The notes under the pieces: model-generated | The model's database searches: none | What the model saw: only the letters and a program-made list of their open reading frames with translations | Told to the model about the DNA's origin: nothing | Part shown: one piece after another, positions 1 through 12,872 of the stretch | Layout of the letters: every line of letters begins with the position of its first letter | Numbering within the stretch: the first letter of the stretch is position 1 | DNA from: Perkinsus chesapeaki | Lineage: Eukaryota; Perkinsozoa; Perkinsida; Perkinsidae | Assembly: GCA_013115145.1 (NCBI GenBank) | Contig: JAAPAO010000081.1 | Coordinates: 1-64,000 of the forward strand | Direction: 5' to 3' | DNA length: 64,000 nt | Made by a program: the position numbers and the translations under genes

Positions 1-509
1 TAACCTAGCGTCCGGGTTTCGGGTTGAGTATTGCTGTTCCCTCCCGTAATCCCGTATTCGATGAGATTTCACGTCGAGTGAGACTGAACTGGTGGGGATA
101 AGACGAGGGCGCAAGATATTCAAGAAGAGAAAAGGAAAAATGCCGTCGCGTCGAATTGAACCTGGGCGCTCAGCTTTGCAGCTTGCTTTCTTCGATTAAA
201 GAATGCGAATCTTTCGAATGTTTTTTGATTTCGATCGCCGGAAAAGGAGACGGCTGAATTAAAGCAATATCGATAAACAAACTGTACAGTTATAGCTTTA
301 GCGAAACGTGGAAGTTTCAGAATTGACACTTACCGTCAGTTTCAATTGATGCTTGTGTGTCTCAAACAAATCCAGTGAGTCTCTCGTTCTCAACTTCTCA
401 CAGTACAGCGCTTCCTCGGAAGCATTCTGAGAGCCTTATAATCATGAGTGTTCGTCTCGCTGCTTAGCTTGACCCGTGCAGTTAACACTTATATGGTAAT
501 TTGTATAAG
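1..509. other. Upstream flank of the array, no gene seen
   Basis: No coding exon is supported here. The open frame on the minus strand is short and low in complexity. The stretch just before the first array gene is expected to hold its promoter and 5' leader, but I see no recognisable element. Confidence 0.4.
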
Positions 510-3111
510 ATGGCCGACAATAACCCACTGTATCCCCCCGTCGTCCCTGCCTTTTACTTATGGCTTGCACTCTTCTGTGGCGTCGTAACATGTGCTACAT
601 CCTTCATGATCTTCACCCCCGCTGTCACTGACGTCTTCTCGGCTAATTTTCTGGTAAGCTCGGCGCATCTTCACCTTGCGTTGTGGAGAGATCACCTTTC
701 CTGTTCAGATACTTGGTGTTGTAATATCTATTATTACAGCCCAGCTCACTTTGGCGGACGCCTTCGAGTGGACCGCCAAGACCGTCATCGCTTCGTGGTA
801 CGGAGCTGGTCTAGGTTGCCTCGTGGTGGCTTTTGTAACCGCGGTAAATCACGGCAAGTACGATCCCTATATCGGGGTCCTGGTGGCGGTGCCCTTTGCT
901 ATTCTGGTTTGTCTAGCTGAACAGTCCAGTGTAACTTATTGCAAGCTGACCTCCCTCTACCGAGGCGATAAAGCTCTCCTGTTAATTCTAGTCGTTGTTG
1001 CTTTTGGGGGCGACGATCCTTACTGGGTCGCCCTCACCGCAGCACTGGCTTATACTATTGGTACTACCATACCTTTAATTGGAACTGTAATCCTTTGGGC
1101 CCTTAAACTCCTACCTCAGAATGGCCCCCCACCGATACCTATGTTCGCACATACGATAGCCAACTACTTCCAAGAGACCACTGCTGTTGCTCCTGTTGGT
1201 GAGGTCCAAGAGCAAGAGCTGGACTATCTCTGGAAGCAGGTCAACAAAGCCTATATGGTGGCAATACGCACACCAGACCTTCATCTTCGTGGCATTATAT
1301 TCTCTATGATATCTTCGCTCGGTACAGTGCGTCACTCACTGAAGTTTGCCTCGTACAGTGACGCTGCTGTTCAGTATCTTTGGGAGCCGCTCGACCACAC
1401 CTTAAATACTATTCGAGTCGAAGCGATTTGTCGACTACGTGCTGGCCGTGATGACCGATTTTTCAAAGCTGACTTGTGTGATCTTTCCCGAGATTTACGC
1501 CGCAAAGTTACCGAGGCGACGGCGGCCTATATGGAGGCAAAGTCGCTCGGGCAAACACCTTCGATACCCGACTCCGAGTTCGCCCGTTTCGGATTTGCCA
1601 CTCGGGAGATCGCACGCTTTACTGCCCTGCTGGGCGACTTTGTATTTAGAATTGAGAACCCTCCGTCTAGGATTCGTACAGGATGGGCGTTGGTTAAATT
1701 CAGGGTCAAAGAGTGGCTGAAGAAGCCTCTTTTCGAGCCTTTAAATCCGCCCACTCCTTGGCGGTTCCGTCTGGCCTTCCCTGTACGTTCGGGCCTTGGC
1801 GGCTGCATAGCTGCGTGGATCATCCTGGGCATTGGTGAGGCCTTGGGTGAGGTAAGGCTGTATGGTCTGTGGATGCTACTGCCCTGTGTGTTCTGCTTTC
1901 TACCTACTCCGGGTGCTTCCCTGGTTAAGGGCAGTAGGCGGCTTGGTGGAACCTTACTGGCTGGTCTGATAGCGGTACTGTGCGTTGTCATCCATCCATA
2001 TAACGACGCTGCCTTCTTCGTTGAACTATTTGTTATTTCCTTCGCTGGAAAGCTTATGAAGTGTCACCCCAAGATTGACTACTCTGGTTTGGTCTTCGCC
2101 TTCACATGGTCTATCGTGGGCTTGCTGGCCGGGATTGACGGTCACTTGGAGAAGCGCGAGATGGTGTTACGCTCTTTGTACAGAGCAGTTTTGACGCTGT
2201 GTGGCGTGCTCCTGGCAACACTGATATCCGCTTTGGTTATGCCGGTCTTCGCCTACGGTAGACTAACTCGCGCAACTGCCCGTTGCCTGCAGTTTACGGG
2301 TGACGCAGTGGCCGAGTCGGTAGAGAGAATCCAGACGGCGACGGCGGAGAACCGGCCAGAACGTGGGGGAGTGGACGAGCGCGTGGTGGGTATTTGCGAC
2401 GAGCTGATGAAGCATCATGAAGAGCGATGGTCTCAGATCACCGATGCTACTGTGGAGACAAAGCTCTTCACTTTGCTTCGGGGGTACTTCAGATCTGAGG
2501 AGCGTCGCGTGAATGCATCACACATTATAGCGGCGCAGCCTTTGCTGGACAGGTTGAATAGACGGACGATGGTCGTGGTGAGCGCGGCGGACTCCTTCCA
2601 TCCCAGCTGGAGAGTGAAGAGCCCCGAGCTGGTTGAGGTGCTGGAGTCTCTCAGTGTCTTCGCGGAGGATATGCGAACGGCTGCGGAGGAGTTGGCCAGT
2701 GTGGCGGTGAAACATGGTAATCGGTTCGGCCTGTGGGAGGCTCGGACGGGGAGGTTTGACGAGGCGGTATCGCTCCTGGGGAAGGTGGAGCGCCTGATGG
2801 GCAAGGCACGTAGGGATTTGCGGAACAGCAGCAGAGAAGCTGCTGGAGACGGCGACCTGCTAACTCAGTGCGTGGAGGAGGAGAGCGATCTGGACGACCT
2901 TTACTCGCTTGTGAGAGCGCTGGGAATCTTTGTGGAAGCCTGGAAGCAGGTGGAGTATATGATGTACTTCGGTTACACTAGAGGGTCCATGAACCCCTTT
3001 GACCTCCGAACTATGCAGAGCAAGACTATTGAGATGAGAAGGTTCTCCACTGGAGGAATCCCTCGCCTTCGAACGCACTCGTTTAACCCTACTGGCCCAG
3101 ATCAGGTTTGA
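510..3111 (+). CDS. Array gene A: FUSC/ArAE-like membrane protein, two exons (848 aa)
   Basis: Exons are 510-653 and 709-3111; the 55 nt intron is GT-AG and phase 0. The ATG at 510 (MADNNPLYPP) gives a 48-codon first exon like its paralogues. Exon 2 runs uninterrupted through both halves, unlike genes B-N. The first half has membrane segments through about residue 200 with a YRGDKALLL motif and GGDDPYW. The second half has CFLPTPGASLVKGSRRLGGT near residue 440. The C-terminal tail is helical and charged; the histidine found near the end of most paralogues is an arginine here (YSLVRALGIFVEAW). Closest relative in the window is gene O, by YRGDKALLL, GGDDPYW and the missing second intron. Family membership is likely; transport role is inferred. 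Confidence 0.82.
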
Positions 3112-3663
3112 TCATGGTTGTTGCTGCTGTTGTTTATACTACTATTAGCTACTACATTCACCTCACCACAGAGACGTCTTTGACTATATTCTCACTACTA
3201 TATAACCTTTTGATGTATTAAGTGAGGCGATCTCGCGTTGTGTACAAGTCGCTAATAACAGTCTTTACTTAGCTTTTTATCGGCGTTCACTATGCGACCT
3301 TCACTGAAGGGAGGCTGGGGACTCTGAGGTACTATTTGATTGGGGACCGGGAAGGCTCTGGGGATGTCGCTGATTCTTACAGATGGTCTGCCGTGGCCAA
3401 TCTGCTGTCAGCCTCCTTCAACTATCTTGTGGTAGCTCGTTCTGGTAGGTAGGCTCCGATAGTGCTCCATTGCTTTGCGCGTAGTGTTTGCTGCAGTGAC
3501 ATCGCTTTCCGCGTCTGTTGCGATTCTAGTAACAACTTCCTACCAAACCTGGACATGAGAGGGTCTCAACCAGTGAAGTCTTGTGTTTCGATGCACCAAG
3601 ATGTGGTTGGTTTTCGAATTTGGGCATATTGGTTTACATAGTGTTTCTCTCGCCTCGTTGTTA
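3112..3663. other. Intergenic spacer A-B, nothing recognised
   Basis: This 552 bp spacer holds no exon that fits the array pattern and no clear repeat. Upstream in-frame codons of gene B run back to about 3601 but do not align with the N termini of the paralogues. Confidence 0.35.
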
Positions 3664-6281
3664 ATGGCAAATAGCTGTTCGCCGCCTAGTATCTTATCTT
3701 ACAACTTCTACTCGGCCTTCTTCTCGGGAGTAGCAGCCTGTGCTTGTTTCTATGCTGTGATCCTTCCCGAAGGTCCCCTGACTGGCATCACGGTAATACC
3801 GTCTCTCATGCCGGTGGATGACCGTTGATCGCTCTGTCAGGTGGTAGCACCGCTTTGGGCAGGGATCGTTATGTTCGTAGACATCCCCACTACCGCCGAT
3901 TGGTGCCTTAAGACCATAACTGGCACCATCATCGGTGCCGCGGTGGGCCTTGCCGTGGCCTCGGTGGTGCATGCTTTAACAGAGGAGTATGAGCAGTATG
4001 TCGGAGTGATAGTGATGATTCCATTTGGAACGCTGCTGGTGGTTAGCGATGCCTCCACAGGCTGCAAGCTGTTCAGCGTTTACCGCTATGATGTTGCGCT
4101 GATCACATCCTATGTGATCGTCGCTTTCGGCCCCGGCAGCTACCTCCAGCGAGCCGTAGTTATGTCTCTTACGTTCCTGATAGGATCCGCGGTCCCTCTT
4201 GCGCTAGTGCTATTGTTGAATGTGCTGTGGAGGGTACCGCGTTCGACAGCGCCCCCACTGCCCGCGTTTGCAAATCGGGCTGCTAGTTTTTTTGAGACAC
4301 TCGCGACGCTGGCTATGAGCGGGGAAAGCCAGGCCGAGTGGCTGGACAAGGCCCGTCTGGACTTCGAGGAGGTTTGGCGGCAGGCCTCTGACACCGCTGC
4401 CAGCGATCCTGAGCTCCGCACGGTTATTTACCGTATGGGAGCGGAGCTGCTGGCTATGAGGAAGACTATTAGGGACGGCCTGTACAGCGAGGGGATCTTG
4501 GAGTTCATGTGGAGCTCGCTGTTGATGGATCTCACAGACCTCCGCATTGAAGTTGTCTCCTGGTTGAAGACGCTGACGAGGCCGAGAAGCCGGGATCCGA
4601 GGGAGGCTGAGGGCCCTAATTTGAAGGCCAGCGCGAGGAAGCTGGAGTCGCGGCTGGTGGAGAGATCGCTGGACTATAGCAGGTTGCAAGTTTCTGGGAA
4701 CGCTGGGATTGTTCCGGCCAATGACGTTGTTCGTTTTCAATACGCGATGTCATCTGTGACGAGGTTTGCGATGCTGACCCAAGAGTTTTATGAGATAGTA
4801 CGGAGCAAGGAGGAGGAATCGCAGGGCACGATGGTAGTATGGGAATAATTATGTGGCGCGCGGTCCTGTGTTTAGTGCTATTTGTACTTCAGAGACTAAA
4901 AGGCGTGCGGAAGTTCATCACCCAAACAGTCCGTTATTGGCGGGAGTGGTATGCGAGCCCGTGGTTTTCCAACGGTCCCTTTCGTGGGAAGCTATCCTCC
5001 AGATTGGCGTTTCCGATTCGCCTAGGCCTCTCCCTCACAGTGATGTGCCTTGTCATTATAGCTTGGGGCAGATCTGATCCCAAGATGGCCGGGCATGCAC
5101 TGTGGGCTGTGATTGCCATTATGCTTTGTTTTCTACCGACAGCGGGAGCATCTCTGGTGAAGGGGGTTCGGCGAATGGTCGGGACTCTGCTGGCCTCCGG
5201 CATCGCAATCGCTTGTGTGGCCATCCATCCACATAATATAGAGGCTTTCTTCCTAGAGCTATTTATTATTACTTTCGTTGGTAAGCTGGCCAGCTTCAAC
5301 TCCGACATAGGTTATGCTGGACTAGTTTTCAGCCTCACTTGGACGATCGTGGCCATCACCCCCGAGAGCTTCAACGGCGATGAGCCTGTTCAAGCCGTAT
5401 TGGTGGCAGCGGCGTGGCGAATGGCTCTCAACAGCATTGGTATTGTTGCGGCCACAGTGCTGTCCTGGATCGTCTTCCCGACATTTGCGACCACCAAGAT
5501 GGAGCGCTTGACTGCATGGGAGCTGGTCTCGCAGGCGAAGCTGGTAACGACGGCCTTGGAGCACCTTGTGGGCTTCGACATGCCCGAAGCGGAGGCAGAT
5601 GCGATCGGTACAGAGGACGGTTCAATGTTATACCTGTCAAGCGCCGAGCGCCACGCGCTAGATTTGGACGCCAAGGCGGAGGCGGTGATACTGGGGAAGA
5701 TGGGGGTGCTGGGCCTCGCGACGCAGAGAGTTCTTGACGTACAGGCTGATGTTGATCGTCTGGGCCGCAGTGCTATAGTGGCGAGGGTCGCTATTATGGA
5801 CTGCGCTACCAGCATTTCCGGGCCGGCCACTGAGGAGTTGTTGGAACCTCTCAAAGGGCATCTGTCTCGCATGGTGATGACACTGAAGGACGCGGTGTCT
5901 CGGGTGGTGCTGTTCATCGTCGACAGCAGCAGTATTATGCCGGACAACGTAAATGCGCCGACGCCTATTCAGGACCCTGGAGTGCAGATGCAACGGACTT
6001 ACGATGCGTTCGTTAAGCTGCGAGAAAGGCTCATTATAGTTCCACTTGACGGCAACTCGGACCTCATGGCCAATGTCCTCAGCTCTGGCGGGATCCCCTT
6101 CTATCACGCCCTTTATACGCTAACGCTCTTTATAGAGGATTGGCGGGAGGTGGAGTGCTGCCTTCGAGGGGTGGACAGTCTGCAGGGGGCTGGTCTGGTG
6201 AATGGCATCCAGGATGATGGTGATGCTGAAGAGGGCGCTCAATGCCGAGAGTCGGTCGCGAAAATCGCGCCGCCTTGTTGA
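3664..6281 (+). CDS. Array gene B: FUSC/ArAE-like membrane protein (836 aa)
   Basis: Exons are 3664-3792, 3841-4833 and 4893-6281, with introns of 48 and 59 nt, both phase 0. The start MANSCSPPSILS at 3664 was chosen because it gives a first exon of paralogue length; an ATG at 3601 is also in frame. Exon 2 holds the first membrane bundle, with GCKLFSVYRYD where relatives have KLxxVFRSD. Exon 3 starts RLKGVRKFITQTV and carries CFLPTAGASLVKGVRRMVGT. Near the C terminus SSGGIPFYHALY precedes LFIEDW, so it combines the SSGG of the J-N group with the YHALY of the C/G/H/I group. It reads as a divergent member of the latter. The 3' end lies only 115 bp from the start of gene C. Confidence 0.82.
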
Positions 6282-6396
6282 TTTTTTCGTTTAATGTTGT
6301 TGCATTTGCTCTCTCGACTACATGGTCGAAGTTTCCTACCTCTTCATCCTTGTGTTCGACCTGTTCCAGTTGCTCTGGTAGTTGTATTGTTGGTAT

Positions 6397-9235
6397 ATGC
6401 TTGACCAGCTACCATCCATACCTATATACAAGCTGCTAACAGCCATGTACACGGGCCTACTGGCCTGTCTCTGCTCATGGGCAGTCTTCATCATGCCTGG
6501 CGGCCGCGGAGCTAACATTACGGTAGTAGTAGAGGGCAATGGTGGTTGAGAGATCTAGCAGTGCGAGTCTTTGAGTTATCGATGTTCCTTTTTGAAATAG
6601 AACTCAGTGGAATGCAGCTTCCATTTGGGGAGAAATTAATATCGAAGCCTGAATGTTAAGCAAGCTTGTGGGAGATGGATTCATTTACACTGCAAAATTA
6701 CACCGGCCCTTAGCGGCTGAAGCAACCAGTATCTTGCTGGTTGCATTTCCTCGGAGCACTACTGCCTCCCATCTTCACCATTAATTTCTCTGCTTCTTCA
6801 ACTCAGGTCCTCGCCCCAGTATGGGCTCTCATCACTGCCTTCCTCAACATCAGTGCTAACTACGACCAATCCCTTCGTTCCCTCGTCGGTGCAGCACTAG
6901 GCCTGTTTAACACAGAGCTAGTGGCCCTCCTGGTCACTGTATGCTCCACGACGGGCTACAACGCTTGGATCGGTGTCATCGTCAGCTTTCCTCTCACGTT
7001 CCTCCTGGCCATTGGCGACCCTGCCAGCGGCAGCAAGCTGTGCAACGTGTTCCGATCGGATGTGGCGATGGAGTGCATGTACATCCCTCTGGCATTCCCC
7101 AACGGCCAGCCCTTCTATCACGGCCTCCTCACTTCGGGGGCGTTCGCGGTTGGCTCAGCCGAGACCTTTATTGCAACTACCATTCTTAACGCATTCAATT
7201 TGTTACCTAGATCCTCGGTGCCGGCCATCCCAGCGTTCGCTCGGGCTGCTGCCGACTACTTCGAGACGCTGGCGACATATGTTACTAGCGGCACTGACCA
7301 CCTCAACTTCATCGACCGTCAGAGGGCACAGTTTGACGTGGCGTGGCGAGCTGCAGCGAAGGCGGCTCCCAACCCCAAGATACGCAGCATTATCTACCAG
7401 ATGTCCTCGGAACTCATCGCCCTTCGCCAGACCCTCCGTGATGGCGGCTACAGTCAGAGCATTCTCCACTATATATGGCACCCGCTGGTCCCCGATTTGG
7501 TGGACTTGCGGCTCGAGGTGGTATATTGGCTGAGGCAGACTGCGGTGCCCCTGAAGCCTGGCGATGAGATTGACGCGACGGAGCTGCTGGCGATGGCCGA
7601 GCAGGTCCAGGGGCGGCTTACCGACGAGTCTCTCTTGTACAGCAAGGCGGTTGTGTCGGGAGAATCCGATTTGTCCCCGGCGAACGACATTGTCCGTTTC
7701 CAGTTCGCGTTCTCGTTGATAGCTCACTTTGCTGTGTTGGCTGATGAGTTCCACACACTGGTGAGAGACTATGAGATGAGTCTGCCTGAGAAGACCAAGA
7801 GGGTAAGCTGGACCAGCCGTTTCGCGGAACACAGTGGAGTGTTTTCTCTGTTCAGTTTGACTGGTGGGGCCGACTTACACGTTATCTCTCCGAATGCAAG
7901 AAGTATTGGATACATTGGTGGCATCTCCCCTTCTGGGCCTACGGCAATATGACCCTCAGGCAGAGGCTTACCCATCCCCTTAGACTGTCCCTTTCTATTA
8001 CCCTCTTTGCCTTGCCCCTTATCGCCTGGGCCCAGGGCGAGCCTGTTGTGGAGTCGTACGGCTTCTGGGGCCTAGTACCCTTGCTGTTCTGTCTCCTACC
8101 AACTCCAGGAGCATCATTGGTGAAGGGAACGAAGCGTATCATCGGCACCCTCCTGGCAGCTGTAACTGCCATCATTTGTGTGTCGGCTAATCCACGTAAC
8201 ATCCCCGCCTACGAGGTGGAGATGTTCGTGGTGGTGACCCTCGGCAAGCTCGCCTCGCTGTATTCCAGCATCGACTATGCTGGCACAGTGTTCGCCTTCA
8301 CATGGATGATCATCGGGATTATTCCGAGTTTGAATGTCACCTTCGACAGGACCGAGATGATCTACTGGTCTCTGTGGCGTGTAGCGCTGACTCTCATTGG
8401 CACCTTCGGCGGTACCCTCATTACTTGCTTCATCTTTCCCACATTCGCCATGACCAAGCTCGACAAGGAGTCGGCCCACGAGCTGCTTACTCAGGCGGAC
8501 ATGGTGGCCAGCTCTATAGAGGAGCTCTGCCGCATAGAGAAGGGCCCCGCGGTCAATCCCGACAATCGGCGTTATGAAGTTGGCGACGCGTTCTGGAAAT
8601 CCTGCGATACCAGAACTGGCCTCACCCCGGAAGCCAGAGCGGAAGCGCTGGTGCTTGGGAAGACCTCTTTCGTGGACGATACTACTCGGGCGGTGATCAA
8701 GATCCAAGGCAGCATCAGCTGCATGGGAAGGAGCGCTCTGGTGGCCCACGCTACCATCGCCGACTGCACCCGCTCCATTTCGGAGCCGGCTATCTCGCTG
8801 GTCTTGGACCCCCTCCGAGAGCAGCTTTCAAGGCTTTCTGCTGCCATAAGGGATTCTTCCTCAAAAGTGGCGTTGCAGATTCTCGATGACCACAGCTCGA
8901 AGAAAATGATCGTTGATGGCGATTTAGTGGGCAGTCAAGTCAACGTGGAGATGCAAAACATGGTCGACCACTTTGTCGAGATCAGGAAGAATCTTTTATC
9001 AGGCGAGGACGCCAACCTCGACGGTTTCACCAAGGCCATCCGGGCCGGCCTGTACACACTGTACCACAGCTTCTACACGCTGAGGCTGTTCACTGATGAC
9101 TGGGTGAAGATCGAGACGGTTATCTTGGGCTATAAAGAGCTCAGTCCAAAACGGACGAGAGCGTTCAGTGGTGCACCACAGGAGATGGTCAACCGGGCCA
9201 GGGCCCACATCAAGTCCGTGGCGGTTAAGGCCTGA
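6397..9235 (+). CDS. Array gene C: FUSC/ArAE-like membrane protein (833 aa)
   Basis: Exons are 6397-6522, 6807-7802 and 7856-9235. Intron 1 is unusually long for the array (284 nt), intron 2 is 53 nt; both are phase 0. The first exon (MLDQLPSIPIYKLLTAMYTG) has the same 126 nt length as those of G, H and I, and exon 2 has the same 996 nt as in G and I. Exon 3 opens FDWWGRLTRYLSECKKYWIH, a stretch almost identical in DNA to gene I. The signature block is CLLPTPGASLVKGTKRIIGT. The late motif is LYTLYHSFY followed by LFTDDW. Codons end mostly in C or G here, giving a more GC-rich feel than genes J-M. Confidence 0.85.
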
Positions 9236-9753
9236 TAGTGGCGCCGGCGGTGCAGCACGTTTGTTCCTTTCCGACCGAGACCCCTTAGGGCCTTTGGTCT
9301 GGTATGTCCTTCTGACACTTATGTTGTCATCGGTCTAATGGCTCGTTTCTCTTATCAGTTGAGGCGCCCCAGTTATTGTGGTTATAGTATTACTATTAAG
9401 AAGGTCCCTTGCATACAGTATAAGCAAAGACACCGTTGAAATCATATTTGCGTTGTGCTGGTTTCTTCCCTCTATTCTCGAGTCTAGTGTTGCGGGAACG
9501 ACAGATTCTCCCATTAACTCCCAGTAGCTTCCTTGAATGGGCTTAGTTGACTTACCGGTTCATGCCGGAATCATTTGTCGCTTTAACTGGGCGAATGATT
9601 ACTATAAGGAGATCTAGAAGACTGATCTATTGTGAATCATATATATAATATAATATCGGTAGATGATCCACAATAGATCAGAATATAACGGAAAATATAG
9701 ACTATACCGAATCTATTCTATCCATTAGAAGATCTTTATAAAAACGTTCCAAC
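9236..9753. other. Intergenic spacer C-D with an inverted repeat
   Basis: No exon is seen in this 518 bp spacer. Its last third is AT-rich and contains the inverted repeat listed separately, which ends about 70 bp before the start codon of gene D. Confidence 0.4.
9622..9681. repeat. Imperfect inverted repeat, 19 bp arms
   Basis: The left arm 9622-9640 (CTGATCTATTGTGAATCAT) is the reverse complement of the right arm 9663-9681 with one mismatch. The 22 bp between them are almost only A and T. It could form a hairpin in RNA or be the remains of a small inverted-repeat transposon (MITE). No target-site duplication is obvious. Confidence 0.7.
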
Positions 9754-12575
9754 ATGCCCAAAGTCGCTCCGGACATTCTTCCAAGCTTCACGTCATTTCA
9801 GCTCTTGAACGCAGCATACGGAAGTCTCGTCGCATGCCTGGTCGCCTCTGGACAGTTTCTTCCGTGGTTTGGGGACCGGTTCAGTATCCAGCTCTTCGTA
9901 AGGGGGAGGCGAAGTGACCACGTATAGAAGCTTGTCGTACTGAGGCCCCTTATAGGAACGAGTTTGGACGCTGGACTAGTGCAGTTTCATGTTCGTGGAA
10001 TTTCCGCGGTATGTGTAGATAACTGAGAAGCTCATAGAAAATATGTTACTTGTGGAAAAAGTAGCATCAGGCCTTCCTTTGGGAACTAAATATATATGAT
10101 GTTCCTCTGCGACCGCCTTACTTCGACAAAGCATACAATCTTTCCTCCTCAGGCACTTTCGACAGCATGGGCACTGGCCTATACAAGTCTGGACTATTCC
10201 TTTGCCGTTGACTTTGCTTGGAAGACCTACATAGGAGCTTGCATGGGAGCGGCTCTCGGTGCCATATTGGTTTACGTCACTGCGCCCCTAAATGGCGGCG
10301 TCTACAGCCCCATGTGGGCATCGCTGTTCGGACTTCCCTTCTGTTTTATCCTCGCTATGGGGTGCCAGGGCAAAGCCAGCGAGGCGTACTCTTACACTAG
10401 TGCGCTTCTCAGAATGTACAGCATACTAGCCTTTGGCGAAGGCGAGCCGTACAACAAGGCCCTCTTTATTATTGTTGTCGGATTTTGCTCGGACATGGTT
10501 CCGATGCTTGTCGTCTCGGTCCTCAACTGCTTCGGCATGCTCCCCTTAAAGGCGCTGCCTCCTCTTCCGCGTTTCGAGCAAGCTCTGAAGAGCTACCTTG
10601 AGCTTTCGGTTTTCTATTTGGTCGACGCGAGGAAACACAAGAGATATCTGGACAGGAAAAGGGACGACCTAGTGGAAGCGTTTCGAGCAGTCTTAAAGGC
10701 GAATGTGCCGAAGCCGTTGAAACTGGACGCGTCGAACGTCGTTGGATTGCTGCACGGCTTTCATGCCTCCGCCACGACCAGGGCCTTCGGACGGCAGGCC
10801 ATCGAGCATTTTTGGGCACCCTTGCGCGGCGATATAGGGAAGCTGGCCTCACTTATGGGCATGGTGCTGACGGAGCCATTTGACGAGGAACTCACCAGAC
10901 GGCTGAGAGATTCGAGTGAACGACTTCTGCGGCAAGTGAGGGTGTCTACGGTCGAGTACGGTCGGAAGGTGGCCGATGCGAAGTGCCCACTTTTCTCTAC
11001 TAGAGAGTTGGCGCGGATAGAATTAGCTCTCCTTATCGTGCCGCGGTGCAGCCTGATAGTAGCTGATTACGTGGAGAAGAAACATGTGCAAGAATTGGTC
11101 TGTCGCGGGCATGTGGCTTGCACGGTGAGACCTCATTTTCATTCTGTCTCTTCTACACGCATCCTCTTCAGTTTCCTATCCCTACATTTCTCCGAGACTT
11201 TAAAGCTTGGATCCGCAAGCCGTGGTATCCTGCCAGTCTCTCTCGATGGGAGCGTGTTCGATATCCTCTTCGGTTCACCATATGTCTGCAGGCTGTGGTC
11301 TGGCTAGCAGTTGGCTTGGCCAGTCGCTTCGAGATTGTGGCCGCGGAAGGCTGGTGGATCATCGTCCCCGCGATTCTCTGTTCCTTCGACGCCTTCGGCC
11401 TGACAGTCAGCAAAGGCGGTCGAAGAATTCTGGGTATCTTCCTGGGCGGTGTATTGGCGCTGATACCCCTTGCCATTCACCCAGGCCAAAGGGCGCCCTT
11501 TTTGCTGGAGCTCTTCATTGTGGGAGCAATCTCTAAGCTGGTTACTGATCTGCCCTCGATAGACTACACCGGTTTGCAGACGGGCGTTACCTTTATCATA
11601 GTCGGCTTTGCTGATGGTATCAATCCTGAGGAGAGCGAAGCGAAGCGGTATTTGTTGGCTGGGCTTCGGCTCCTGTGTAACAGCGGTGGACTTATCCTTT
11701 TTATGCTGATGACACTATTGACGAGACCGCCGTACTCGGGGGAGCTCCTGGCGAAGGCGACTTCTAGAGAGATCGACAGTATCTCCGGTTACGTCACCTC
11801 CATTGTTCGGGCGCTCCGTGGGCGGCCCGATGTAGCCTTCCCTGACAGGGTAGAGAAAGGGTTGACCTTGATTGATTTGGACGGAGCACGAATCGCCAAG
11901 ATTCCTTCGGTCAGAGCGGAAGCCAGGGCCCTGAGGGTGATAGGCATTTCTACAACTCGCTGTGGGGTCGGCTCTGCTAGGCTGGTAGCGGCCCAGGCAT
12001 CGGTGCCCGGCTTACTGCACGGGGTTGCCATGGTCTATACGGAGCTTAGCAACTGCGATTTGAAAATGGGTGTTGCGGCAGGCAAGCTCCTTTTGGAACC
12101 GGTCCAGAGCCTCCTGGAGGACTTCGAGGATTCACTCACCCTGGCCGCCATAGAGATCAACAAGGCTCTCACTAGTAACGCTGGCAGCGGTCAGGCTATA
12201 GCGGCCACACGGGAGGCACTGGACGCATATCTTCGCCTGGACGCGGCGTTCCAGAGCGTCAGGGCGGATCTTCTATATCGGCGAACTTGGGCCACTTCGG
12301 GGGATGTGATGGCATCAACCAAGCTAGCGGAGGTTGTCTCTGGTGGCGGCGGCGTCAGCTTGCATGTGGCACTGTATTCTCTGGGATTTTTCGTGGAAGA
12401 ATGGGTGCAGTTCGCCAGCCTTCTGTTAGGGGCCGACATTAGGTTCCCGAACGAGCCTAGCGCAGACGATTCCACAGACACAAGTCCGTGTGATCGCCAG
12501 TCGACCATCACCACCCTCTCCCGGTGCCTATCGGAAGGGCAGGGTATCGTTCACCGCAAAGTTAGTGCCCGATAA
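9754..12575 (+). CDS. Array gene D: FUSC/ArAE-like membrane protein (839 aa)
   Basis: Exons are 9754-9897, 10153-11124 and 11172-12575, introns 255 and 47 nt, phase 0. The start is MPKVAPDILPSFTSFQLLNA. Exon 2 begins ALSTAWALAYTSLDYSFAVD, where most relatives keep the SLDY/TLNS element. The 972 nt second exon equals that of gene E. Exon 3 begins FPIPTFLRDFKAW. The signature block is diverged: CSFDAFGLTVSKGGRRILGI has lost the Pro-Thr-Pro-Gly core but keeps Lys-Gly and Arg-Arg. Near the end it has VSGGGGVSLHVALY and FFVEEW. Groups with E and F. Confidence 0.82.
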
Positions 12576-12872
12576 CCGAGCCAGTAACAGCCCTATTTTG
12601 TTTCGGCTTCCCTCATTCTGAAAAGGACACGTACAATTTTTGTCTGTATTTTTCCAGCTTTTCTATTACTCGGTGCATTTGTAATTGCTCAAGGACGGTC
12701 GACATTATCCCTTCTTTTTGCTCTAAGAAGCAGTAGAGTTGTTTTTAAATGGAGGCTTATCTTTCGGCTCACCATAGCGTGTACAATTTGTGCAGTACAA
12801 GTCTCCTACCGAAACAGCTTCCTGGACTTTGCGGATTCTTCCAGTGTTTGCTTTCGCTTCATCTGATGCATA

